Positions 38,201 through 45,971 of a DNA stretch of 64,000 nt are shown piece after piece (position 1 is the first letter of the stretch; every line of letters begins with the position of its first letter). Position numbers and translations under genes: made by a program. The DNA is taken from NCBI GenBank assembly GCA_005784505.1, contig VCAZ01000040.1, positions 1,464,501-1,528,500 on the forward strand. Reading direction: 5' to 3'. This DNA is from Bagarius yarrelli (taxonomy: Eukaryota; Chordata; Actinopteri; Siluriformes; Sisoridae). Below the pieces are notes generated by a model. It saw nothing but the letters and a program-made list of their open reading frames with translations. It was not told the origin of the DNA and did not search any database.

Positions 38201-40087
38201 ATTTAGATGATCATCAAAAATTGCATTGTGAGCTAATTTTTAATTGCTTTTGCTTCCCTACAGATTTGTGTTTATTTTAGCCCCAGCTGCTAGAATACCA
38301 ACATAATGTAGCATTTCTTAACCTGTGCACAGGGTCTGCATAATACAAGTAGTGGGAGCTATATTGAGATTCCCGGAGCAATAATGAGGGTTTGCGCCTA
38401 GTGTGCCATACCACAACTCGTCTCAGTGCAGACTGCAGGCACCACAGTCACGTTGTCATTTTTTCTGATTACCTCCCCTAGTAGCTCCCGTGGCCCTTCA
38501 TTTGTTCCTCTGAGGAATTATGATGACAACAGTCACCCCCAGCATCATGTACATGCTCATATCATCTGCAGTTTAATTTAAGTCTCTATGGAAACCGGTA
38601 CAACTTAGCTGTGGTGCATGATGATGTCGGTGTCACCATCAGACCTCATGAAGACACAGTGAGGACATTTTCACTGTCTACTTCTCCCTGGGTATTAGAA
38701 AATTTTTTTAGTTGGTAGTCAAAAAATATTGAGTGGCATGACACCTCTATGTAGTCTGTATTGACGCAATAAAGCATTTCCCATATTTCAGGGACTTACC
38801 TCATCAAAGACTTTATGAGGCAGAATCTGTGTGCATGCTGCATAATTTTTCTAGATATCTGCAAGGTGCCACCTGTCGAATTCCACATTAGGCCCCCAAA
38901 CCCACCAGGTGGCAGGTGTTCTCTTTGAAAGAGGCATCCGCTCTCATTTGCTTGTGCGTGTGTGAATGCAGTGGGGTGATGGCGAGTGCTGTGATGGTGC
39001 TAGGTTGATTGAGCAGCTTAAGAAGCAGGCTAATGGTGTGGCTATGTTGGATTCTCAGAACATCTGTCCTGTAGAGGCACTTATAGGAAAACCCTTTTTC
39101 CTTCTTCCTGCAGCTCAGCGGAAATTATAAACACTGTGAATGCTATCATAGTAGGGATGCACAATATATCGTTTCAGCATCGATATCGCAAAGTGTGTAT
39201 CTGCAATAGTCACACTGCAGGATGTGCAATGTCATGTGAGGGTTATAGTTGACTGCACCACACTTCAGAACAGGTGTGATTTGTGGATTAATTGTAAAGT
39301 TTAATAACAGAGTGATAGTTTAGCATTATTGTATTTATAAGGTCTGTTACTGCGTAAACATTTCAAACAAGTTTAAAGCATTTAGACACAAGAAACAACC
39401 ACTTTAACTTAAACTGTAGCTTCAACAAAATTAATTTAAACTATGAAGAAAATACAAGGTTATTTTTTGCATTTGTTTATTCAATTTGTGTATCTATGAA
39501 TCTCCAGAAAAACCTAAATCATGTTTATATGATTTATTTCGTGTGCATCTTTCTTGTATTGTATTTATCTATGGTAATTTTTGTATTATATTTTACATAG
39601 CTGCACTCCCTCAATCATAAATTAATAAATGATAATACATTCTTTCCAAATGAAGCTATTCAAGTCATATGGTGAATTTTTTTATACTGCAATATTTATC
39701 GCAGAAAAGCTAAATATCGCAATGTCAGTTTTTCCCAGGATTGTGCAGCTCTACATCATACCCATTACTATTGATTATTTAAATTGTCGTTACAGTTAAA
39801 AATAACAAAATTGCTTTTTATAATAATTATGCACAAAATTGCATACTTAAATTTGTTTATATCTTTTTTGTGTTTTATGTGTTGACTCAGGTAATCAGCC
39901 TTCTCCGCTGGATTCAGTAGAGAGTTATAACAATGTGAAGAGAAGATGGGAAGCAGTGGCTCCCATGCCCACCCCACGCTGCTCCTGCACCCCTTTACAG
40001 ACCACGAACATGCTATTCCTAATCGGTGGAGTATCGCAGGGTCCCAGCAATGCAGTTGAGGCCCTCTGTCTGCAAGAAAGTGTCTGA
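4825..40087 (+). CDS. klhdc8b: klhdc8b, 3' half: kelch domain-containing protein 8B (exons 4825-5049, 31221-31322, 39891-40087)
   Basis: Three exons join in frame to encode the last 174 residues of a kelch-repeat protein. All internal junctions are phase 1 and split a glycine codon (G|GT), so each boundary falls on the conserved glycine of a kelch blade. Diagnostic stretches are GGRQGK, TAFEAFDLE, SLGGLQQPGPHNFYSRPHF, EKRADFV, GGLGNQP and GGVSQGPS...VEALCL. From memory these fit KLHDC8B better than KLHDC8A, which lacks the LQQPGPHNFYSRPHF segment. Human KLHDC8B is about 354 aa, so roughly the N-terminal half is encoded before position 1. Kelch blades form a beta-propeller. The human protein is reported as a midbody/cytokinesis factor; nothing here tests that. 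The frame is intact and ends in TGA at 40085. The introns of 26.2 kb and 8.6 kb are very large and repeat-laden. Confidence 0.93.
5443..5608 (+). repeat. unnamed interspersed repeat with TTGATAGGACA
   Basis: GCCTTTATTGATAGGACAAA, then a purine-rich stretch and GACCCGGGAATCAAACCTGG, ending in a tRNA-like tail. A copy in opposite orientation lies at 32803-32905. I know this as a common teleost repeat without being sure of its class. The 191-codon - strand frame and the 67-codon + frame here come from it. Confidence 0.65.
8340..8549. repeat. pyrimidine-rich low-complexity tract
   Basis: CTCTCT/CCCTTT-rich sequence. Three overlapping open frames (Leu/Ser/Phe only) are artefacts of it. Confidence 0.95.
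8873..9509. mobile_element. MITE-like element with GGTAACACT termini
   Basis: Starts GGTAACACTTTAGAATACGG and ends ...TAATTACTGGAGTGTTACC. The ends are inverted copies of GGTAACACT, and the inside is AT-rich with many TTACTA/TAGTAA motifs and no coding. Confidence 0.6.
9986..10183 (+). repeat. interspersed repeat, GCCAGAGGCGAC family, copy 1
   Basis: TTTATTTATATGGCGCTTTT, then AAGCCAGAGGCGAC, GGAACCAAAATTCCATCGGT, AGAATGGAGA and GGTCAGTTCT. Shared block by block with 23265-23492. Confidence 0.75.
10240..10370 (+). repeat. retroelement-like repeat fragment
   Basis: TCATCAGCATAGCAGTGAAA and CACCATGTTTCCTAATG are text I know from a common teleost repeat. Fragment only. Confidence 0.5.
10631..10990 (+). 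repeat. fish interspersed repeat (GTCTATCCCAGC family), copy 1
   Basis: Contains TGGAGTCTATCCCAGC, GGTACACCCTGGACAGGTCG, TTTAGAATCACCAATCAAAT, GTACCCGGAGAAACACCC and ATCAAACCCGGGACC. Further copies lie at 21952-22097 and 35351-35647. The short frames on both strands here come from the repeat. Confidence 0.85.
11050..13014. other. unexplained block of about 2 kb
   Basis: Compositionally unlike its flanks: higher G+C, no SINE or Tc1 text and no simple repeats. Short open frames exist (12279-12560 on -, 12714-12929 on +), but no protein family is recognisable. The right edge reads TTTCAAAATAAACTGGTCTA and then ends near TTCCCGTAACA, which recalls the polyadenylation end of an LTR. No matching left terminus or target duplication was found. 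Confidence 0.35.
13370..13860. repeat. AT-rich repeat with TACTATAG/AGTAAA motifs
   Basis: Multiple direct and inverted copies of words such as ACTAAAGTATTTACT, AGTATATACTG and TTTACTATAG, resembling foldback MITE debris. Confidence 0.4.
14610..15655 (+). mobile_element. L2/CR1-type LINE relic (reverse transcriptase C-terminus plus 3' tail)
   Basis: 14622-14873 encodes WCKANNLSLNIVKTKEIVID, STKFLGVHL and ISKKAQQCLYF. 14900-15220 encodes GTIESILSSCITVWFGNC and TLQKIVRTAEKII...DIYTTRC in broken frames. Both are the C-terminal region of fish L2/CR1-clade reverse transcriptases. The 3' tail ends ATTTCACTGTGTAATGC...AAGCTTCTTGAA. Stops and frameshifts make it dead. Confidence 0.85.
16226..16277. 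repeat. compound (GT)n(GA)n microsatellite
   Basis: A GT run passing straight into a GA run. Confidence 0.95.
16598..16677. repeat. compound (GT)n(GA)n microsatellite, second
   Basis: Same architecture as the tract 320 bp upstream, with one interruption (AACGAG) in the GA part. Confidence 0.95.
16785..17830 (-). mobile_element. L2/CR1-type LINE relic, minus strand
   Basis: On the - strand, 17402-17061 encodes MKQFYTAVIESVLSASITVW, RTAEKII and DPSHPGHNLFTLLPSGRRYR, the C-terminus of an L2-like reverse transcriptase. Further upstream sequence (17830-17410) gives broken frames with LVTTISRDLKLDTYIDSI. The 3' end is the familiar AGAATTCAATTTTATTTGCC segment near 16800. It is inactive, and its tail faces that of the 14610-15655 relic. 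Confidence 0.85.
16877..16966. repeat. (ACAT)n microsatellite in the LINE 3' tail
   Basis: Repeated ACAT with CTAC interruptions, close to the LINE 3' end. Confidence 0.95.
17917..18050 (-). repeat. tRNA-derived SINE copy
   Basis: Minus orientation: ATTGCATTTGGCAGACACCC, ACAACTGAGCAATTGCGGGT and CCAACACCTTAACCACTA. Confidence 0.8.
18560..19042 (-). mobile_element. truncated Tc1-type transposon, well preserved right end
   Basis: Contains TTGCCATCCTGGATGAGCTG, ACCAAAACATCAGCCAGAAA, GGTGTCTTGCTAATTGCC and the terminus CTTTATTTTTTTGAGCAGTG. Over more than 300 bp it matches a fish Tc1-type element I know almost base for base, suggesting a young copy. The left terminus and part of the transposase are missing. 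Confidence 0.75.
21196..21330 (-). repeat. LINE 3'-tail fragment
   Basis: CCTTATTGTCATTCTGCTAC and GTGAAAGGAAATG resemble the reverse complement of the LINE tail at 15560-15655. Confidence 0.5.
21478..21625 (+). repeat. tRNA-derived SINE copy, + orientation
   Basis: TGGTAGCTGAGTGATTAAGG (tRNA-like A box region), GACTACTAATCAG and TGGCCCATTAGGCAAAACCC. It abuts the next copy head-on. Confidence 0.75.
21626..21810 (-). repeat. tRNA-derived SINE copy, - orientation
   Basis: TCTGGCATTTGGCAGACGCT, GTGACTTACATTTAGCTC, GGGTCTTGCACATGGGC and CTAACACCTTAACCACTGCA. With the preceding copy it makes an inverted pair with almost no spacer. Confidence 0.85.
21880..21920. repeat. AATA microsatellite
   Basis: A short run of AATAATA units. 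Confidence 0.9.
21952..22097 (+). repeat. fish interspersed repeat (GTCTATCCCAGC family), partial copy 2
   Basis: TCTGCTGGAGTCTATCCCAG, GGTACAACCTGGACAGG and CGCAGGGCCACA; 5' part only. Confidence 0.85.
23265..23492 (+). repeat. interspersed repeat, GCCAGAGGCGAC family, copy 2
   Basis: Same blocks as at 9986, with an extra ATTCGTTAATAAAGAGTCCC segment that is deleted in copy 1. Confidence 0.8.
23773..23841 (-). repeat. SINE fragment
   Basis: ACAGCATTTGGCAGACGCCC followed by TTATCCAGAGCGACTTACAT, close to the family consensus; tail only. Confidence 0.85.
23945..24425. mobile_element. non-autonomous DNA transposon with GGGCTGCAC termini, copy 1
   Basis: Starts GGGCTGCACTATAT and ends ATATTGTGCAGCTCT, imperfect inverted termini. 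The inside is shared with 39154-39752 (GTATCTGCAATAGTCACACT and CAGGATGTGCAA). No coding sequence. Confidence 0.75.
24880..25110 (+). repeat. unnamed repeat (GTACAGAGCCAAT family), copy 1
   Basis: TTCAATTCATTGTGCAAGGT, GTACAGAGCCAATGAAATGC, GGGTCAGCTATGATGC, GGTGGGGCTTGAACCTGGGT and CACCTTAACCATTTGAGCCA. It ends in a tRNA-like segment. The 68-codon frame here is not a gene. Confidence 0.85.
25950..26420. repeat. repeat with CATACTACTATAGTATG palindrome
   Basis: ATACTACTATAGTATGTAGT and related AGTACGTACT text, with faint similarity to 41225-41370. Boundaries uncertain. Confidence 0.4.
27235..27350 (-). repeat. SINE copy, partial
   Basis: ACAGTATTTAGCAGACGCCC, AGAGCAACTTACATTTATCT and ACAACTGAGCAAGTTGTGGG. 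Confidence 0.85.
28048..28255 (-). repeat. SINE copy
   Basis: TTATCCAAAGCGATGTACAT, AGAGCAATCAGGGTTTAAGG, GGGGCCCAGCAGTGGCAAC and ATCTTAACCACTGCACTACC. Confidence 0.85.
28566..28755 (+). repeat. SINE copy with recognisable A and B boxes
   Basis: tRNA-like head TAGTAGCACAGTTGTTAGTG, B-box-like GGGTTTGATTCCA, then CTGAGCAAGGACTTAACCC, AGATAAATGTAGGTC and GCCAAATGCTGTAAATG. It starts about 310 bp after the opposite-orientation copy at 28048-28255. Confidence 0.85.
28968..29212 (+). repeat. unnamed repeat (GTACAGAGCCAAT family), copy 2
   Basis: Nearly collinear with 24880-25110, and longer by a GGGTTAAGGGTCTTGCTCAA segment that copy 1 lacks. Confidence 0.85.
30421..30455. repeat. (TTCC)n microsatellite
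   Basis: Interrupted CTTC/TTCC run. Confidence 0.9.
31221..31322 (+). CDS. klhdc8b: klhdc8b internal exon (34 codons)
   Basis: The acceptor is CTTTGTTTAG and the donor GTAAGT. The exon is 102 nt, phase 1 to 1. It encodes VWLKPTRSSRMREKRADF followed by VAGCLGGRVIVAGGLG, matching the penultimate kelch blade of KLHDC8 proteins. It joins in frame to the exon 26 kb upstream and to the last exon 8.6 kb downstream. Confidence 0.95.
31577..31631. repeat. (AT)n microsatellite
   Basis: Pure AT run of about 55 bp, some 250 bp downstream of the klhdc8b exon ending at 31322. Confidence 0.97.
32803..32905 (-). repeat. unnamed interspersed repeat, opposite orientation to 5443
   Basis: CGACCCGGGTTAGTTTCCAG, a pyrimidine-rich stretch and TTTGTCCTATCAAAAAAGGC. 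Confidence 0.6.
33565..34165 (-). mobile_element. internally deleted Tc1-type transposon
   Basis: Contains TTATTGGGTAGGTTCCCCTT, CAAGATGTTAGCAGCAGTCC, CACATCCCACAGATGCTTGA, TTGCGCAGAGCATTACACTT and, toward the right end, TTAACAGATGCCATGGTAAC with GAGATAATCAATAA. These are successive landmarks of a fish Tc1-type element, minus strand, with the middle lost. Confidence 0.75.
34798..34980 (+). repeat. SINE copy with clear A and B boxes
   Basis: TAGCGCAGTGGTTAAGG (A box), GGGTTCAATTCCCAACAA (B box), CTTAACCCCCAATTGCTCAG and AATAAGGGTGTCTGCCAAAT. The best-preserved tRNA-like head in the window. Confidence 0.9.
35187..35270. repeat. poly-A plus (AT)n tract
   Basis: A run of A passing into AT dinucleotides with AATATT interruptions. 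Confidence 0.95.
35351..35647 (+). repeat. fish interspersed repeat (GTCTATCCCAGC family), copy 3
   Basis: ATTCATTCATTCATCTTCTA, GAAGTCTATCCCAGCCGTCT, GTACACCCTGGATAGGTCAC, TAGAATCACCAATTAACCTA, ACATGCAAACTCCACACAGA and GATTCGAACCCGGGCC. A TTTA microsatellite follows (35648-35672). Confidence 0.88.
37203..37945 (-). mobile_element. degraded Tc1-type remnant with a nested SINE
   Basis: CACAAAGCTGGAAGCACACA (37221-37240), GTTAAGATTTCACTTTACTG, CACCCCAGACCTCCC and, at the far end, GATGTTATGGTCAGGTCCCC. Same landmarks as 1548-1905. A SINE at 37709-37865 splits the right part. Confidence 0.6.
37709..37865 (+). repeat. SINE copy nested in the Tc1-type remnant
   Basis: GGTAGCACAATGGTTAAGGT, TTACCACTGCTGGGCTCCTA, CTTAACCCCTAATTGCTTAG and AGATAAATGTAAGTCGCTTC. 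Confidence 0.85.
39154..39752. mobile_element. non-autonomous DNA transposon with GGGATGCAC termini, copy 2
   Basis: Starts GGGATGCACAATATATCG and ends GGATTGTGCAGCTCT. It shares GTATCTGCAATAGTCACACT with 23945-24425, and ends 138 bp before the last klhdc8b exon. Confidence 0.78.
39891..40087 (+). CDS. klhdc8b: klhdc8b terminal coding exon with stop
   Basis: The acceptor is GTTGACTCAG. The exon encodes NQPSPLDSVESY, RRWEAVAPMPTPRCSC and LFLIGGVSQGPSNAVEALCL, ending ESV then TGA (40085-40087). This is the last kelch blade and the usual C-terminal end of KLHDC8B. Confidence 0.95.
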
Positions 40088-42969
40088 CATACCAAACTGT
40101 CCTGTTGTACCTATAATGGACTCATGCTGGACTCTGCAGGAATTGAAAACATGCAGATGAAACTGCTTTGCTTGAATCCAACAGCCAGCTGACAGTGCAG
40201 ACAAGTCTGGACAGGAGCATAACTTGCTGGATAGGCCAAAGACTAAAGTCTCGTCCAAGCAAGCAAAAAACTCTCTATGTACACAGAAACTACACAAGCA
40301 GAGGTGCACATGCCTTTGAACTGTACAGTTTTTTTCCACAATTAAAGCAGGGTACTTTTTTGGCTAAACTTAAAAGGAACTTAGGGCCATATCCACCACG
40401 CTGCCGCAGAGCTCACCTGCAGTAGCACGTTTAGCACTTTTTTAATTGCATTAGGGAAAAAGCAAAGACGGAGTGGATCTTTGCAAAAGTGGAGGTGTAT
40501 TTCTGTGCATTTTTGTATCTTCACAGCCATGCATGTGTGAAATTCAGCACTCTTATTCCTAGAGTGAGAAAAACATGCCGCTCATGATAAACAATCGATG
40601 CCTGCACTGCAGCATGTCATGGTAGGGTTTAAAGACAGTAATGAAGACAGTGTCAAGTCAAACGTAGACAGCAATAGCATGGGTTTTTTAAACAAGTAAT
40701 AGAACCCTGCATAATGCATTTCTTTAAAATGGCTACATTTAACATTTATGATACTCCCTGAATGAGCACTTGGTAGGACAGCTGATGGTTTCAGTGAAGA
40801 AGAGGAAGGCTTGGAAGTGAGCAGCACGATGTTGGCATAACGATCATGCCGTGTCTACAGATGTTCTTAGGAGAAAACAGATTTTATTTTATTTTTTTAT
40901 TTAAAAAGGCTGTGGATACACAGACTAAAACACAATCCTGTCAGGTGAATATACACACATTTTCCCGCTTGGAGACATTCATCGCGGTATTGCATATGCC
41001 TGGTGCCTTTGTCTGGTCCCCTATTGATTAATAGAAAATAGTAAAAGAGGCAGGTTTATTATGAACATCTAAGAGCCCTAAAATGTCATGAATGATGCAA
41101 ACATCGCTGTCTAACATATTGTAAAATCTACAGCTGGCAGGAGGTCTGACCCTGAATGAGAGGAAACATTTCACTATACCAGAAGGTTGCAGTAGGATGT
41201 ACTTGTAAATTTTAAGGAAAGAAGACCACAAAAAACTGTGTTCCAAACTGCTTACAACTCTATTGAATAGTATGTCAAAACGGTATCTGTGTGTTGTCAG
41301 TATCAGCATCTATAGTGGTGTACTATAGCTACTTTGACATACTATTTAGTGCAGTATTATTTCTTTAAGGATGTGGCATGCCACTGTGAAAGAGTTTCCT
41401 TGGAATGTAAACAGTGCTCGGCCATTTAAATACAAACGTTTAGCTAGTCAGGACACTTTGTTTATCGTCTAAAAAGAAGTATTCACCTGCTTTGTGTTTA
41501 AATACTGTTTCTTAGAATGAATTCTGATGACAGCGACATGACAAAAACTACCGGGCAGACAGCCACCAGACTGATTTGTTCGCAATTTTACAGCCCTGAG
41601 GCATTTTGAATACCCCAGGCTTGTCTCACAGCCTGACCTTAACAGGAAATCTGGTACCTGATAATAAGCCCTATACATATTTACACTGTTATACTGTCTC
41701 CAGGGTCCCCAGTCATAAAGAAGGGTTAAGCAGTCTCAGACAAATGCTGCAGGGACAGCGAAGACACGCGTTTTCCTCCAGCATTCAACTGACACATGGC
41801 CTGTCGAAGAATGTGAACCATGCACATATAGTCCATGTGCACATGTTCACACCCACTCTTACCAAGAGTGTCTTGTTTGTTTAGATTTACACGTCCCTAA
41901 TGAGACAACTGCGAACGTCTGCGGGCTGTAGTGGTTTTGCAGCATTTCATAGTAGGAATTTGATAGCCTGTGATCGCACGTCACGCCGTGTCTGTGAGAA
42001 AATAACGTGGAAACGCTTGAAAATGTATCTAAAACAAGAGGTAGTGAAGTACAGCTTTTCGTCATCTTACTATTCCATTACAAGCTTCACTACACTCCGA
42101 AGTCGAAGTACACTTCTGGTGGTGTGCATTGTGTGTGGCTCAAAGGCTTGAATGAGGGTTTGACAGAATGTGACAGCTTCGTACATTCAGGGGATGTATG
42201 AGTGCATTTAAATAGATGATGTTGCAGAAGATATACCTCTTTTTTATGCTTATAGTGAAATATGACCTTCTAGTACAGTGTGTTACAGTCCACTATTTTC
42301 TTAGTTGAAGACCGAGTAGGAGCAATATGACTTTTTTCAGCGTCAGGTGTTTGGATGAGTCTGGTGTTAATGATATAAATACAAAGGACACCATGTGTAA
42401 TGATCAGCTTGATCTAGCAGTGAGTAGCAGTGTTGCTGTGATTTTGACCATGTTTTCCGTCGTGTGGTGAATTTCTGGTTTGAACAAGTGATATTTTTGT
42501 TTCTTTTTTTCCAGTCAGCTTTCCCAGTGCTTTGTGTTTGGGTTGGTTTACATGTTTGTTTTGTTCATTTGTGCTGTAATAGGTTGTCATTGTTTACCCT
42601 TTTTTGAAAAGTTGTAGTGCCGGGTCTGTTCTGTTTTCTCTATGATGCTGTGTTTTGACATTTGTATTTGATGTGTGAACGCAGGTTGTGCTAGCTGTCG
42701 GTTGCTGATGATGTCTGACATGACATTCTGGTACTACATGCCAGAACACAGCTGAGTATGTACCTCCTATTCAGAAAACCTGCCAAAGAAGACCTTAATC
42801 AAAGAACAAAGAAAATATTACTAGAAATAAATAGTTTTAATGAAATATAGTGTAGACTGTATAGCAAAAGTGTGTAATATGTGGAGTTACAATCTCCAAC
42901 TAGGAAATGGTTTTCTATCTCAAAACCTGTGCCTCAGACAGGCCCTGTTTACAACAGAAATGAAATAAA
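40088..42969 (+). other. probable klhdc8b 3' UTR and trailing region
   Basis: After the stop, about 2.9 kb contains no multi-copy repeat that I recognise except a short fragment near 41.3 kb. The + strand becomes T-rich toward 42.3-42.7 kb, as in long UTRs. The first good AATAAA with a sensible context is at 42964-42969. A second candidate is AATAAA at 45305-45310, followed by a GT-rich stretch, but repeats lie between the two. The true transcript end cannot be decided from sequence. Confidence 0.4.
41225..41370. repeat. fragment related to the CATACTAC repeat
   Basis: TTCCAAACTGCTTACAACTC and TTTGACATACTATTTAGTGC resemble a teleost repeat of unclear class. Confidence 0.35.
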
Positions 42970-43439
42970 AGACTACGATGCACAACACTTATAGAAGAAG
43001 AACCTAGACGTTGGTCCTTATTCATTAAAGCTGTTTAAATGAGCTTCATGAACGAGAGTATGCGAATTTGCAAGTTTGCTGCAGTCGTAGGAAACTGATC
43101 AGAGTGTATATATAATGGTGAGTGGTCTTGCTCGATTTGCAGTTTAGGTATTGTTAATAGCAAGTACATTATGACTGAAAAGTATAATGCTAGAATAATA
43201 GAACGTAATAACAGTAAATAACAACACTCATAATCGTGGCTTTGCATAAAAGCAACTTTGTTGCAGCAGCACAAAATTACTAACGTTATCTAATCAACCA
43301 ACCATGTGGCAGCAGCTCGGTGAAGCAAATAATAATACAGGTCAAACGCTGCAGTTGATATTTACATCAAACATCAGAATGTAGAAAAATAATTTCAAGG
43401 ACCAAGACAGCGTCATTGTTGTTGATGCAAAAAGGTTCA

Positions 43440-43625
43440 CACATTTCTGGCATTTAGCCCGACGCCCTTATCCAGAGTGACTTTTATTTATCTTATTTTT
43501 AGCCGACTGAGCAGTTGAGGATTAAGAGCCTAGCTCAAGAGCGCAGCAGCGGCAGCTTGGTGGTCCTGAAAATTTCGACAGTAACCGTAGTCTAACATCT
43601 TTAGCACTGAGTTACCACTGCCCAG
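43440..43625 (-). repeat. SINE copy
   Basis: TTCTGGCATTTAGCCCGACG, CCTTATCCAGAGTGACTT, GACTGAGCAGTTGAGGATTA, GCAGCGGCAGCTTGGTGG and TGAGTTACCACTGCCC. Confidence 0.88.
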
Positions 43626-43689
43626 AATATGTTTCAGGCAGGGTGGCATCGTTAATTAGTTTGTGGTCTGTAGGTGTGTGGAAGAAGAA

Positions 43690-43862
43690 GCCTTTATTAC
43701 TGCCACACAAGGTGAGAGCTGGGGACAAAACACAGGGTCAGTCTTAAAACAGCAACCCTGGAGCAGACAGGGTTAAGGATCTTGCAGCGGCATAACAATA
43801 GTGCTGGGGTTTAAACACTGATCCTGGGATCAATAACCTAGCACCTCAAGCATTTGAGACAT
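43690..43862 (+). repeat. unnamed repeat, variant of the GTACAGAGCCAAT family
   Basis: CCACACAAGGTGAGAGCTGG, ACAGGGTCAG, CCCTGGAGCAGACAGGGTTA, AGGATCTTGC and AGCACCTCAAGCATTTGAGA. The middle and tail match the family, the head differs. Confidence 0.7.
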
Positions 43863-45688
43863 TATGGTTTGAGAACACTTTAAAGATTTCCACAAAAAAA
43901 CAAAACAACATCCAACTACTGACAACACATTGATTTGGTGATGGGCTTCAACAGCAGAAAAGGCAGAACCAGTATTTTGTTCTCATGTAAACATCAACTG
44001 AAGCTCTTGACCTATATTTGTGTGATTACTAGCTGATAATTATTATATAAAATATTGAATATATCAACAATAATTTATGATTAATAATCATATATTTATA
44101 ATAATTGCTTCCTATTAAAGGGGCTGGTAGGTTTCAAAATGTACAATATACATTTTATTTTAACCAAATTATATTATAATTATTTTTAAAAACACGGACC
44201 AACTCATCCATGACTAAACTTCTAAATACATATATTCAATGCAGTCAAATAAATGAACCACTCCACTTTATGGAAAAAATATCACTGCTTTTCTCAATTC
44301 TACCTGTATGCTTTCCTTCTATTGGCTCACGATCATAGCATCTTAATATATTTGTCTGTAATTTATGCTTAAATCACTGTTTCTTTCAAACTCCTGCTAC
44401 ATGATCCGCTCATCTTTCTGCAACTTTGATAAATAAGGGCCAGTGTGTTTGTAGTCTTAGGCTGTTCGCATTAGCAGGACTGTTACCCTGTTACACTTAA
44501 CTTTATTGGAACAGATCTATTCATAGCAAAAACTTCTTCTCAGAGCTTTTTCTAATACAAATTACTGTATAAATATGAATAAGCATTAATAATATTGAAG
44601 CAGGAGTGTTAATACATCTCTGCCTCCTATATCCTATGTCCAACATTTTCATCCTCTTCTGACAATCAATCTAAAGCAATTTTAAATAAAACCATTTAAA
44701 CTGGCATTAATCTTGGCTTTTTTTAAAGTCCATTATACTTATTCAAACAGAGGCATTCATTTGTACTTAAAAGATAACGGCAACACTTGTCGATGCTCGG
44801 GCAGTTAATGAAGACCACCACTCTGGCTGTGGAACATGTGACCGGTTTAATGAATCATGTTAGGAACTTTCTGTGAAGAAGCTGTAGTCAACACCTCCAT
44901 GGTGATGTCATTGAAATTCAGAATCACGTTGCAAATTTGGCATAGTAAAGAAGTGGCCTAGTGTTAGATACGCTTCAAATCCATTGTTGTGTTTAGCCCG
45001 AGTCTTTAAAGATGGACGGTTGTTTTTTAACTATGTTTCTGTGTGGCATCAAGAAAAAAATTCTGGAATGTAACAATCACATACAGCATTGTTCTATAAT
45101 ATTTAAGTGAATCTAATTCCTTATTAATGACAGACCCTACCAGTTTCAGCGCCCATTGTAAAAGCATATCATAACACAAACCTTCACTCAGACTGGCGTA
45201 GTTGCTGACAGTGCTCTGGGATTACACAGGTTTGTAGGAGATTGTGCCGATCCAGTAGTTCAGTGCCTATATATGTGAGATAGTGCCTCTACTATGACTC
45301 CTCTAATAAAAGATTTGACCATTGCTGTAAAATGCTGTTTCACTCTCTGCCTCTGTGTTGCCTTATTTCTTTCTTCTGATTTTTAGCTGAACGTGTCAGA
45401 AGCCCTATCATGTGTCTCGGACCATGAATACATCCGACCAGCACGTAGAAAAAAATGACAAACCGATTGTGCTCAAATGTCACTATCATTCATTATAAAT
45501 GAAGTAGACACCGTTGTATCATCTACAAAGGCTGCTATTGGCTCCTGTAAGAGAGGGGCAAATTATTTTCTAGCCTTGGTTCCTTGTCTGTTGTTGCTTC
45601 AATTTATGACTCCCCCTTCAGCATCTTGGCAGGTAAGAGTCATATTATAGAACAGATAATCCGGTTTACTGTACATTAAAGTATTTTT

Positions 45689-45971
45689 GGTAACATTTTA
45701 AAATATTGGTCGGTAGTTAACTAAGTAACTATGCAGGAAGGAATAGGTAATACTACAGTAATACTTTGAATACCGTTACCTAATAATTGAATACCGTTAC
45801 CTAATGCAGATGTGAGTAACAGTATTAATAACTAAGCGGTAAATACCTGTGATAGCTAAGTAGTTATTTGATAATTAATAAAAAAAATTAATTGTCATTG
45901 AGAACTACTAGTACTACCTATTACTTTCTGCATAGTTACTTATTAACTACCGACCATTATTTTAAGATGTC
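45689..45971. mobile_element. foldback MITE with terminal inverted repeats of about 65 bp
   Basis: The left arm begins GGTAACATTTTAAAATATTG and continues GTCGGTAGTTAACTAAGTAA. The right arm, reverse complemented, begins GACATCTTAAAATAATGGTC and continues with GGTAGTTAATAAGTAACTATG. The short loop contains a duplicated GAATACCGTTACCTAAT. No coding. Confidence 0.85.

Larger units (their letters stand above)
31323..39890 (+). other. klhdc8b last intron (8.6 kb)
   Basis: GTAAGT...CTCAG intron. It holds AT and A microsatellites, SINE copies (34798, 37709), degraded Tc1-type copies (33565, 37203), a fish interspersed repeat (35351) and a hAT-like repeat (39154). I see nothing recognisable in 31640-32790, 32910-33560, 34170-34790, 35675-37200 and 37960-39150, except that 38330-38690 has a higher G+C, non-repetitive look. 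Confidence 0.7.
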
